In this document: positions 1-8,600 of the stretch, piece after piece
Layout: each line of letters opens with the position of its first letter
How positions within the stretch are numbered: the stretch's first letter is position 1
Made by a program: the position numbers and the translations under genes
Notes under the pieces: generated by a model
The model's input: only the letters and a program-made list of their open reading frames with translations
Told to the model about the DNA's origin: nothing
The model's database searches: none
NCBI RefSeq assembly: GCF_900215605.1
Contig: NZ_OBEL01000003.1
Location: 62,001 to 126,000 of the forward strand
From: Cohaesibacter gelatinilyticus
GTDB taxonomy: Bacteria > Pseudomonadota > Alphaproteobacteria > Rhizobiales > Cohaesibacteraceae
DNA length: 64,000 nucleotides
Direction of reading: 5' to 3'

Positions 1-266
1 CAGCCTTGAGCGGCAATCTTTGGAGACCATTCCTTGGACAGGGAACCACCAGCAGACATCAGACAGAAATCGGTGTCAGAAAAATCATAATGATCCAGAA
101 CCTGACATTTCAGCGTGGAATCGCCAAAGGACACTTCCTTGCCCTTGGAGCGAGAGGAGGCCAACGCCACCACTTCATCTGCCGGAAAACCGCGCTCAGA
201 CAGAATATCAAGCATCTCCCGGCCCACATTACCCGTGGCACCGACGATTGCAATTTTATAACCCAT
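1..266 (-). CDS. asd: Aspartate-semialdehyde dehydrogenase, N-terminal part
   Basis: The enzyme makes aspartate semialdehyde from aspartyl phosphate with NADPH, the branch step to lysine/diaminopimelate, threonine and methionine. Only about 88 N-terminal residues are inside the window; the gene runs off the left edge. The start MGYKIAIVGATGNVGREML carries the GATGxVG dinucleotide-binding loop, followed by the family segment LASSRSKGK and then LMSAGGSLSKEW. The start is the ATG whose complement lies at 264-266. It is divergent from argC and leuD, which fits a local amino-acid biosynthesis cluster. Family assignment is secure; the catalytic Cys lies outside the window. Confidence 0.95.
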   Translation of the reverse strand, partial: MGYKIAIVGATGNVGREMLDILSERGFPADEVVALASSRSKGKEVSFGDSTLKCQVLDHYDFSDTDFCLMSAGGSLSKEWSPKIAAQG

Positions 267-379
267 AACAAATGATCTCCTGATCCCGGCTCCCCCAAAG
301 TCTCCTGCCGGGCCGAAACGGCGCAGGCAGAATGGCTCCCCTCACATCCCCGGGAGAGCCTGAAGGGAGCGAGAGGCGC

Positions 380-490
380 TTAAACCTTGGTGGTAGTGGT
401 AGTTGTGCGTTTGAGCATGTCAGCAGCAATCGCACCGGCAGTCATCTTGCCAGTGGTCATGGTTGCAATTTTGATAAGGGAGATAGACAT
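380..490 (-). CDS. Possible 36-residue small protein upstream of asd
   Basis: An open frame reads MSISLIKIATMTTGKMTAGA and ends in a Thr-rich tail, TTTTTTKV. An AGAAGG Shine-Dalgarno-like stretch lies about 10 nt before the ATG. It is on the asd strand and stops 113 nt before the asd start, so it would sit in the asd leader. I recognise no family. The good ribosome site and position support it; its short length and low-complexity end argue for caution. It may instead be a leader peptide or a chance frame. Confidence 0.35.
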   Translation of the reverse strand: MSISLIKIATMTTGKMTAGAIAADMLKRTTTTTTKV

Positions 491-670
491 CCCAATCAGA
501 CCTTCTCAAACTCAGCCCGCAAATTCGCGGACCCTCTCGGTTTCAGATGTGCTTTTTGCCCAACACATGCCGTGAAGTCAAGTAACAATCATCATAGCAG
601 GGATTGTTATACGAAAGAATAATGCGATAAAAGCCGAGACAGTGTCAAAAAAACAGGTTAAAACACCAGC

Positions 671-943
671 ATGACAACAGACAAGACACCAAATCGCGAA
701 GAACGCCGCACCGCCAAGGAAGAAGAAGCCAAGCGGGCCCTTGCCCGTGTGGATGCGGAAGGCGAGACTCTGGGCACCTCTTCCTTTGCCCGGACGGCCA
801 ATAAGGCACGCGATCATTTCAACGCGACTGACAGCGATCAAGATGATCCGATGGAAGTCTGGGGCACTCGCATTGGCCGCATTGGCGGCGCAATCTTTGC
901 CATTTTCCTTGTCCTTTGGCTCCTCAATCATTTCACCCGATGA
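671..943 (+). CDS. Small single-pass membrane protein of unknown function
   Basis: This 90-residue protein begins with a charged segment (MTTDKTPNREERRTAKEEEA) rich in Glu, Arg and Lys. It ends with one hydrophobic helix at about residues 70-86 (GGAIFAIFLVLWLLNHF). The expected topology is a cytoplasmic charged N-terminus anchored by a C-terminal helix. It sits alone between the divergent asd and argC genes. I do not recognise a named domain; the composition looks like a genuine short membrane protein and not a chance frame. Function unknown. Confidence 0.7.
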   Translation: MTTDKTPNREERRTAKEEEAKRALARVDAEGETLGTSSFARTANKARDHFNATDSDQDDPMEVWGTRIGRIGGAIFAIFLVLWLLNHFTR

Positions 944-1088
944 CAAAATCCTTGGCTAATCCATCCAACTGGTGTAGGGGATTGGCCTGAAACCCGACAT
1001 TTACCTGTGAAGTCCATATTGGGAACTGACAGGATCGGATACCTGCTCCTCAACACAAAACGAAACACGAGAAGAACGAGACAGAATT

Positions 1089-2045
1089 ATGAGCGCGAAA
1101 GTCTTTATCGATGGCGAAGTTGGCACGACCGGATTGCAGATCCGTGAGCGCCTGTCCGGCCGCAGCGATATCGAATTTCTGCGACTAGGCGAAGACAAGC
1201 GGAAAGATCGCGATGCACGGGCAGAAATGCTCAATGCCGCTGACATTGCCATTCTTTGCCTTCCTGATGCTGCCTCGATTGAAGCTGTCAGCTTGATCGA
1301 CAATGACACCACTCGTGTGATTGATGCTTCCTCTGCCCATCGTGTAGCAGATGGCTGGGTCTATGGCTTTGCCGAAATGCTGCCGGATCAGCGGGCGAAA
1401 ATCGCATCCGCCAAACGGGTCACCAATCCGGGCTGTTATCCGCAGGGCTATATCGCAATGATGCGTCCTCTGGTCGATGCCGGTCTGGTGCCAAGCAACT
1501 TCCCGGCCACCATGAATGCCATTTCTGGCTATAGCGGTGGTGGCAAGGGCATGATTGCGGATTATGAGACAGCAGATCAACCGGTTGAAACCCCATACTG
1601 GCCTTACGGTCTGACACTGGCGCACAAACATGTGCCGGAAATGGAGACTTATGCAGGTCTCGACCATGCACCGATTTTCCAGCCAGCCGTTGGCCGCTAT
1701 GCACAAGGCATGATTGATGCCCTGCCACTCAATCTCTGGGCTTTGAACCAAAAGCTCACATTGACAGATTTGCATCAATGCCTCTCTGCACGCTATGAAG
1801 GGGAAACCTTCGTCAAAGTAGCACCTATGAACGCAGCTGGCCGTCTGGAAGAAATCACACCAGAACATCTGAACGGAACCAACAGTCTGCATATCCATGT
1901 GCATGGCAATGATGAGACCGGTCAGGCCCTGCTATTGGCGGTTTATGACAATCTTGGCAAAGGCGCATCCGGCGCCGCTGTACAGAACATGAATATCATG
2001 CTGGGACTGGATGAGGCGACAAGCCTGCCTGTTGCACCGCTCTAG
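1089..2045 (+). CDS. argC: N-acetyl-gamma-glutamyl-phosphate reductase (short, type 2)
   Basis: ArgC reduces N-acetylglutamyl phosphate to the semialdehyde with NADPH in arginine synthesis. At 318 residues this is the short type-2 form. It starts with a dinucleotide-binding segment, [17 protein letters not shown]. The catalytic Cys is C116 in TNPGCYPQG, and the catalytic His lies in LAHKHVPEM (H179/H181). [11 protein letters not shown] around residues 145-155 is also typical of the family. The ATG follows a purine-rich GAAGAACGAGA stretch. leuD follows within 85 nt, so co-transcription is possible. argG, another arginine gene, is about 38 kb away. Confidence 0.96.
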   Translation: MSAKVFIDGEVGTTGLQIRERLSGRSDIEFLRLGEDKRKDRDARAEMLNAADIAILCLPDAASIEAVSLIDNDTTRVIDASSAHRVADGWVYGFAEMLPDQRAKIASAKRVTNPGCYPQGYIAMMRPLVDAGLVPSNFPATMNAISGYSGGGKGMIADYETADQPVETPYWPYGLTLAHKHVPEMETYAGLDHAPIFQPAVGRYAQGMIDALPLNLWALNQKLTLTDLHQCLSARYEGETFVKVAPMNAAGRLEEITPEHLNGTNSLHIHVHGNDETGQALLLAVYDNLGKGASGAAVQNMNIMLGLDEATSLPVAPL

Positions 2046-2127
2046 GCACATCCCCCGCACTCAAATCAAGACGCCGGCTTGCAGACCAACTGCGAACCGG
2101 CACGACGACAACAAGGACCGAGCTGAA

Positions 2128-2733
2128 ATGGACAAGTTCACCACGCTGACCGCAGTCGCTGCCCCAATGCCGCTGATCAACATCGACACCGATATGATCA
2201 TCCCGAAGCAGTTTCTGAAAACCATCAAACGGACCGGCCTTGGTGCCAACGTGTTCCATGAGATGCGTTTCAACGAAGATGGCAGCGAGAATGCGGATTT
2301 TGTTCTGAACAATGACGCCTATCGCAAGGCAGAAATCATTGTGGCTGGCGACAATTTCGGCTGCGGCTCTTCCCGTGAGCATGCGCCTTGGGCTCTGCTG
2401 GATTACGGCATCAAATGCATCATCTCCACCAGCTTTGCTGATATCTTCTACAACAACAGCTTCAAGAACGGCATCCTGCCAATCGTGGTCAATGAAGACG
2501 ACCACAAGAAGCTGCTGGATGACGCATCTCGCGGTGCCAATGCAACCCTGACCATCGACCTCGAAAACCAGGTCATCAAAGGCCCTGATGGCGGCAAGAT
2601 CTCTTTCGAAATCGATCCGTTCAAAAAGAAATGCCTGCTCGAGGGTCTCGATGATATCGGTCTCTCCATGCAGAAGATCGATAACGTCGACAAATTCGAA
2701 GACACCATGACCAGTGAGCGTCCTTGGGTCTGA
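2128..2733 (+). CDS. leuD: 3-isopropylmalate dehydratase small subunit
   Basis: LeuD pairs with the iron-sulfur subunit LeuC to isomerise 2- to 3-isopropylmalate in leucine synthesis. The 201-residue length is normal. The swivelling-domain signature [17 protein letters not shown] is present near residues 70-86, as are [10 protein letters not shown] and the C-terminal NILPI-type segment GILPIVV. The reading frame is open further upstream, but ATG 2128 begins the family's usual N-terminus ([10 protein letters not shown]). leuC is not in the window. A terminator follows, so leuD is separated transcriptionally from the SUMF1-like gene. Confidence 0.96.
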   Translation: MDKFTTLTAVAAPMPLINIDTDMIIPKQFLKTIKRTGLGANVFHEMRFNEDGSENADFVLNNDAYRKAEIIVAGDNFGCGSSREHAPWALLDYGIKCIISTSFADIFYNNSFKNGILPIVVNEDDHKKLLDDASRGANATLTIDLENQVIKGPDGGKISFEIDPFKKKCLLEGLDDIGLSMQKIDNVDKFEDTMTSERPWV

Positions 2734-2778
2734 TGAGTTGAGGATCCAAGGATCACAGCGCATATTCAAATCGATTAA

Positions 2779-2809
2779 GAGCCAGGCCCACCAAGGTCTG
2801 GCTTTTTGT
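2779..2809 (+). terminator. Rho-independent terminator after leuD
   Basis: An 8-bp stem, GCCAGGCC with GGTCTGGC (one G-T pair), closes a CACCAA-type loop and is followed directly by TTTTTG. It lies 46 nt after the leuD stop and only 16 nt before the next gene. Confidence 0.8.
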
Positions 2810-2825
2810 TTCTGAAATACATGAC

Positions 2826-3503
2826 ATGATTGCTCTGATAGACAACATCGAAGATCAACTTCAGCCCATCCCGGCGGGGACAATTCTGATGCAGGACAAC
2901 CGCATTAAGAAAAGCTGGTCTGCAACGATTGCCCCCTTCTTGATTGGCCAGTTTCAGGTTACATCGTCACTGTTCCAAGAAATAATGGGACCAACCGACA
3001 GCGATTTCAGCGGCGATACTGTTCCCGTCACATCTGTCTCCTGGCTTGAAGCAGTAGAATTTTGCAATCAACTTTCAAAAATGGCCAACCTCCAAGCTTG
3101 CTATATATTTTCAGCAGATCAGCAAGACGCCAAGCTCATCCCCGATAGCAACGGCTATCGCCTGCCATCAGAAGCCGAATGGGAATATGCCTGCCGGGCG
3201 GGAACTCACGGCCCTCGATATGGAGCGCTGGACGAAATCGCTTGGTACAAGATCAATTCAAACGAACATCCTCAGCCAGTGGGAACAAAACAGCCCAATG
3301 GATGGGGCCTGTATGACATGCTTGGCAATGTCTGGGAATGGTGTTCAGATGTCTATGACCCAGAAACATATGGCACCTATAGAATATTTCGAGGAGGCGG
3401 TTGGGCAGACGAAGCACGCGGATGTTTGGCCACAAATCGACGCCGCAGTCATCCCACTTTCTCCATAGATGATCTGGGTTTTCGGCTTGCAAGGTCACTT
3501 TAG
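2826..3503 (+). CDS. SUMF1/formylglycine-generating-enzyme-like protein, probably not a true FGE
   Basis: This 225-residue protein has the FGE-sulfatase (SUMF1) fold signatures: GYRLPSEAEWEYACRAG at 110-126, GLYDMLGNVWEWCSD at 161-175 and LGFRLARS at the C-terminus. The fold covers sulfatase-activating FGE, ergothioneine/ovothiol synthases and many uncharacterised proteins. True FGEs carry two active-site cysteines in a GGSYxCHxxxC segment. The aligned segment here is GGGWADEARGC: the first Cys is Asp195 and only the second, C200, remains. Sulfatase activation is therefore unlikely. No sulfatase gene is nearby. It sits between leuD and leuB, so its own role is unclear. Confidence 0.85.
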   Translation: MIALIDNIEDQLQPIPAGTILMQDNRIKKSWSATIAPFLIGQFQVTSSLFQEIMGPTDSDFSGDTVPVTSVSWLEAVEFCNQLSKMANLQACYIFSADQQDAKLIPDSNGYRLPSEAEWEYACRAGTHGPRYGALDEIAWYKINSNEHPQPVGTKQPNGWGLYDMLGNVWEWCSDVYDPETYGTYRIFRGGGWADEARGCLATNRRRSHPTFSIDDLGFRLARSL

Positions 3504-3643
3504 CCTCCCCCAACCAAGGAATATGCCCTTTCCCCTTGCATTCCATGTCTTCGGGTATTAATCGAAAACCCAACAGTTCGAACCTTTCCGATCCTTGCGC
3601 GCAAGCGGGGAGAACGGAACAACACTTTTAAGGAAGCATTCGC

Positions 3644-4753
3644 ATGTCCAACAAGCTTTTCCTCCTGCCCGGTGATGGCATCGGCCCTGAAATCATGGAT
3701 GAAGTGAAAAAGATCATCGAATGGATGAATGCCAATCTCGATGCTATTTCATTTGAGATCGACGAAGGCAAGGTAGGCGGATCTGCTTATGACGCGCATG
3801 GCGCTGCCATCTCTGAAGAAGACATGGAAAAAGCCATGACCGCTGACGCCGTTCTGTTCGGCGCTGTGGGCGGCCCAAAGTGGGCTGATGTTCCTTATGA
3901 AGTACGTCCGGAAGCTGGCCTGCTGCGTCTGCGCAAGGATCTGGGTCTGTTCGCAAACCTGCGCCCTGCCCTGTGCTACCCTGCTCTGGCTGATGCATCT
4001 TCCCTGAAAAAAGAGCTGGTCGAAGGCCTCGATATCCTGATCGTTCGTGAGCTGACTGGTGGTGTTTATTTCGGTGAACCAAAGGAAATCACCGATCTTC
4101 CAGATGGCCAGAAGCGCGCTGTCGACACCCAGCTTTACACCACATCCGAGATTGAGCGCATCACCCGCGTTGCTTTTGATCTGGCAAAAACCCGCTCCAA
4201 CCGCGTGTCATCTGCTGAAAAGCACAATGTGATGAAATCCGGTGTGCTCTGGAAAGAAGTCGTCACCCGCATCGGTGCCGAGGAATATAAAAACACGCCA
4301 CTTGAGCATGTTCTGGCCGACAACTGCGCCATGCAGCTGGTTCGCAATCCAAAGCAGTATGACGTGATTGTCTGTGACAACCTGTTCGGCGACATCCTCT
4401 CCGACGTTGCTGCAATGCTGACCGGTTCCCTCGGCATGCTGCCATCCGCATCCCTCGGTGCTCCGGATGCTGCCTCAGGCAAACGCAAGGCCCTGTATGA
4501 GCCAGTACACGGTTCTGCTCCAGATATTGCAGGCACCGGCGCTGCCAACCCGATCGCAATGGTTGCATCCTTCGGCATGGCACTGCGCTATTCCTTCGGC
4601 CTGATCAAGGAAGCTGAAATGGTTGACGCTGCTATCTCCAACGTTCTGGACAAAGGCCTGCGCACCCGCGATATCGCAACTGAAGGCGCAAATGTTGTCA
4701 CCACCTCTGAGATGGGCGATGCCATCATCGCCGAGCTGAAAGCTCTCGCATAA
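3644..4753 (+). CDS. leuB: 3-isopropylmalate dehydrogenase
   Basis: LeuB oxidatively decarboxylates 3-isopropylmalate with NAD in leucine synthesis. Its 369 residues match the family. Visible motifs are [12 protein letters not shown] at the N-terminus, [35 protein letters not shown] (metal-binding aspartates) and [12 protein letters not shown]. The ATG is preceded by AAGGAAGC. It is downstream of leuD but separated by the SUMF1-like gene and a terminator, so it probably has its own promoter. A strong terminator ends the unit. Confidence 0.97.
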   Translation: MSNKLFLLPGDGIGPEIMDEVKKIIEWMNANLDAISFEIDEGKVGGSAYDAHGAAISEEDMEKAMTADAVLFGAVGGPKWADVPYEVRPEAGLLRLRKDLGLFANLRPALCYPALADASSLKKELVEGLDILIVRELTGGVYFGEPKEITDLPDGQKRAVDTQLYTTSEIERITRVAFDLAKTRSNRVSSAEKHNVMKSGVLWKEVVTRIGAEEYKNTPLEHVLADNCAMQLVRNPKQYDVIVCDNLFGDILSDVAAMLTGSLGMLPSASLGAPDAASGKRKALYEPVHGSAPDIAGTGAANPIAMVASFGMALRYSFGLIKEAEMVDAAISNVLDKGLRTRDIATEGANVVTTSEMGDAIIAELKALA

Positions 4754-4778
4754 TCCTCTCGCAGGTAAGTAAAAATTC

Positions 4779-4812
4779 AAAAGGCCGGATGATCCCTCAT
4801 CCGGCCTTTTTC
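4779..4812 (+). terminator. Terminator after leuB
   Basis: AAGGCCGGATG pairs with CATCCGGCCTT around a short loop, followed by TTTTTC. The arms are flanked by A and T runs, so it could also act for the convergent minus-strand gene that ends at 4856. Confidence 0.9.
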
Positions 4813-4855
4813 ATGATTTACAGCCCGTTTCTGAAAAATGCCTTTTAAATAATCT

Positions 4856-5458
4856 CTATCGATCCATACCGTGATAGTCATCATTGGGCATCATATCAGT
4901 CGCAATGGCCACACGGTTGGACATGTTGAAGAAGCCAACCACATTGGCGATGTCCCAGATATCATGTTCGGAAAAACCAGCATCCCGCAAAGCATCGCGA
5001 TCTTCATCAACGATCTCGGATGGCTTTTCCGTCAGTTTGGCCGAGAAATCCAGCATGGCGCGATGACGTTTGCTTAGCTTGGCCACACGATAATTTATGA
5101 CCATCATTTCACCCAATTGCGGATCACCTGATAAGTCCCGCACAGCCTGTCCATGAGCTACCAGACAATAGAAACAACGATTGACGGAACTGACCACCAC
5201 CGCAATCATTTCCCGCTCAAGCTTTGACAAGCCACTCTCGTCCAGCATCAAGCCATTGTAAAGGTCTGAGAAGACCCGAAACTTATCCTCAGAAAAAGTA
5301 TGCGCTTCCAATACATTCGGAACCAGTCCCAGCTTCTCCTTACATACCTTCAAATACTTATCGATATCGGCAGGTAGCGGGTCCATCCTTGGCAAATCGA
5401 GGGCAATCACCGGTCGATTACTCTGTTTTGCCGGACATTGGTCTTCATTTTGTTCCAT
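4856..5458 (-). CDS. AhpD/carboxymuconolactone-decarboxylase-like peroxidase-related protein
   Basis: The 200-residue protein belongs to the AhpD-like all-helical superfamily. The redox motif CFYCLVAHG gives C95, C98 and H102, as in peroxidase-related members that reduce hydroperoxides through a CxxC pair. The start is the ATG at 5458 because GGGGAGGA lies just upstream; two earlier in-frame ATGs have no such site, and one of them is part of it. It is convergent with leuB and divergent from the glutamate dehydrogenase gene. The physiological substrate is unknown; an antioxidant role is inferred. Confidence 0.85.
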   Translation of the reverse strand: MEQNEDQCPAKQSNRPVIALDLPRMDPLPADIDKYLKVCKEKLGLVPNVLEAHTFSEDKFRVFSDLYNGLMLDESGLSKLEREMIAVVVSSVNRCFYCLVAHGQAVRDLSGDPQLGEMMVINYRVAKLSKRHRAMLDFSAKLTEKPSEIVDEDRDALRDAGFSEHDIWDIANVVGFFNMSNRVAIATDMMPNDDYHGMDR

Positions 5459-5594
5459 GGTGTCAATTTCCTCCCCTGACATAACCGAAAGTTTATTCAA
5501 TTTGTATGGACTTCGCTTAACCAATTTTCACTATCCTTTAGTCTAGAACCTGATAAAAATGACGGTTAATCGCGACAATTGGTCTCAAAACGCG

Positions 5595-5644
5595 AAAGGG
5601 CACCTCTCCCAAACACATAAAAAAGCGATGGGTTTGGTCCCTTT
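5595..5644 (+). promoter_or_regulatory. Nested inverted repeat in the glutamate dehydrogenase leader
   Basis: An outer pair, AAAGGG (5595-5600) with CCCTTT (5639-5644), encloses an inner pair, CCAAAC (5609-5614) with GTTTGG (5632-5637). The structure ends just before the ribosome site GAGGAAA and 15 nt before the ATG of the next gene. It could be an operator or an RNA structure that affects initiation. The pairing is seen directly; the function is inferred. Confidence 0.4.
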
Positions 5645-5659
5645 ACAGAGGAAACAAAG

Positions 5660-8600
5660 ATGACTTTGGATCTTGATAGCGATCACACAAAGCATATAGC
5701 CGATGCACAGAAACTGATCGCCAAGGCTGGCCCCCTCCATCAAACATACCTGAAACATCTTTTTTATCAGTCGGATAAAGAGGATCTCGCACGCTACAGC
5801 GCTGCTGAACTGGCTCAATTGGCGTCTTGGTCGATGGACAATTTCGCCAAAAGCTTTGATGGGCATCACCAGATCCATATCTCAGATCTGACATTCAAGG
5901 ATGATGCAGACGCTCTGATCAATCAGGTCACGGTCATCGAACTGCACAATGTCAACAAGCCATTTCTGGTTGATTCGGTTATGGGTGTCTTGCAAAATGC
6001 CGGCCATGACATTCATCTCGTCCTGCATCCGATCATAACCGCAGAACGTGATGACAATCAGGCCCTGTCCGACCTGCATGAACGTGCAGCAGCCCAGACC
6101 AATCCAAAACTGCGTCGTGAAAGTCTCATCCACGTCCATGTCTCACGCCTTGGCAGCAAAAAACAACGTGAAGAGCTGCATAATGCCCTGAACGACATCC
6201 TCAATGATGTCAGCTCCGTGGTGGAAGACTGGAAAGCCATGCTGCTGCGCCTTGAAGAAACCATCGCCATCTTCAAGATCACCCCTCCACCTCTCCCACA
6301 GGAAGACATTGACGAGACCGTGGAATTCCTGCGCTGGCTGGTGAATAACAATTTCACACTGCTCGGCATGCGCGAATATGCCATCAACGCCGATTCCGAT
6401 GGAGGCGAACTGGCCCGCACCGACCGACCCGGCCTCGGTGTATTGCGCAATCCTGAAGTCCGAGTGCTGCGTCGTGGCAACGAGCTGGTGACCATGACTC
6501 CGGAAATCAAGGAATTCCTGATGAAACCGGAACCCTTGATCATCACCAAAACCAATGTGAAGACCGGGGTCCATCGTCGTGCCTACATGGATTATATCGG
6601 CATCAAACTATATGATGATCACGGCACATTGACCGGCGAGTTGCGCATCGTTGGTCTCTTCACCTCCACTACTTATAATCGCTCGGCTACCCATATTCCT
6701 TTCTTGCGCCGCAAGGTAACCCAAACTCTGGAAAAAGCCGCCGTTGATCCGTCCGGCCATTCCGGCAAGGCATTGCTGAACGTGCTGGAAGGCTATCCAC
6801 GCGATGAGCTGTTCCAGATCGACCAGGAAATTCTCCTGAGCTTCAGTCAGGAAATTCTACGCCTTCATGAGCGCCCACGCATCCGGGTTCTTTCCCGCGT
6901 TGACAAATTCGATCGCTTCGTCTCGGTGCTGGTTTTCGTTCCGCGTGATCGCTACAACACGTCAATCCGTCTGAAAATCGGAGAATTTCTGAAAGGTGCC
7001 TATGACGGCCGTCTTTCCGCCGTCTATCCGGATTTCCCTGACGGACCTCTGGCCCGTGTCCACTTCATCATCGGCCGTTCCTCCGGCAAGACACCGACCC
7101 CAAGCCGCAATGAACTGGAAGAAAGCGTTCAGAAAATTGTGCGCACCTGGGCTGACGGATTGGCAGAAGCCGTGAAAGAAACCTGCCCGTTGGCCAAGGC
7201 CGCCCAGCTGATCAATCTCTATTGCGACGCATTTTCTGACGCCTATCGCGATACCTTCGAGCCGGAAATAGCGGTCAAGGATATCCGTGTCATGGAAGGC
7301 ATGAATGGCGATGTTGATACCGCCATCCAGCTCTATCGCAAACCTGAAGATCCAAACAATCGAATTGCTTTGAAGATCTTCCATCAGGAAACCCCGATCC
7401 CGCTGTCAGAGCGTGTTCCAATCCTCGAGAATATGGGCTTTCGCGTCATCGACGAGCGCTCCTATGACATCAAACCGGTGAAAAGTGAGAAGCTTTTCTG
7501 GATGCATGACATGGAACTGGAACATGCAGACGGTCAGGATATTGATATCAACGAAATCCGTGACAATCTGCAGGCCTGTTTCCTTGCCATCTGGCATGAT
7601 GAAGCCGAGAATGATGGCTATAATGCGCTTGTTCTGCATGCCAACCTGCCTTGGCGCGATATCACGATCCTTCGCACCATTTCTCGCTATCTGCGTCAGG
7701 TTCGCATTCCTTATTCCCAGGATTATATGTGGCAGACGCTGAACAGCTATCCTGAATTGTCAGCACTGATCGTGGATCTGTTCCATACCCGCTTCAACCC
7801 GGATCAGAAAAACCGTGTCTCCGAGGCCGCACGTCTGGCCGGTGGCATTGACACCGCTCTGGAAGCCGTGGCCAATCTTGATCATGATCGCATCATGCGT
7901 CGCTTTGTTGACGTCATTCAGGCAACCCTGCGCACCAATTTCTACCAGCGTGATGGGGCTGGCAACAACAAGCCGACCCTTGCCTTCAAACTCAACCCAC
8001 GCGCCATGGAAGAAATGCCGGAGCCACGTCCGTTCCGGGAAATTTTCGTCTACAGCACCCGCGTCGAAGGCCTGCATTTGCGCTTTGGCAAGGTTGCCCG
8101 TGGTGGACTTCGCTGGTCGGATCGTCCGCAGGATTTCCGCACCGAGGTTCTGGGTCTGGTAAAAGCCCAGCAGGTTAAAAATGCCGTCATCGTACCAGTG
8201 GGCTCCAAAGGTGGCTTCGTGCCAAAGCAATTGCCAACCAGCGGTGATCGCGAAGCCTTCATGGCAGAAGGCATCGCATCCTACAAACTCTTCATTTCGT
8301 CCCTGCTGGATGTAACCGACAATCTGGATGGTCAGAAAATTCTGCCACCAACCAAGGTCATCCGTCACGATGAAGATGATCCATATCTGGTGGTCGCAGC
8401 CGATAAAGGCACCGCAACCTTCTCCGATATTGCCAATGGCATATCTGAAGGAAAGGACTTCTGGCTGGGTGACGCTTTCGCTTCCGGCGGATCCGTAGGC
8501 TATGACCACAAGAAAATGGGCATCACCGCTCGGGGTGGCTGGGAAGCGGTAAAACGCCACTTCCGCGAAATGGACCGCGATATCCAGACCCAACCCTTCA

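Noticed and set aside
2011-2127. 39-codon upstream extension of leuD
   Set aside because: It overlaps the end of argC, is rich in Arg and has no family similarity; ATG 2128 starts the conserved LeuD N-terminus.
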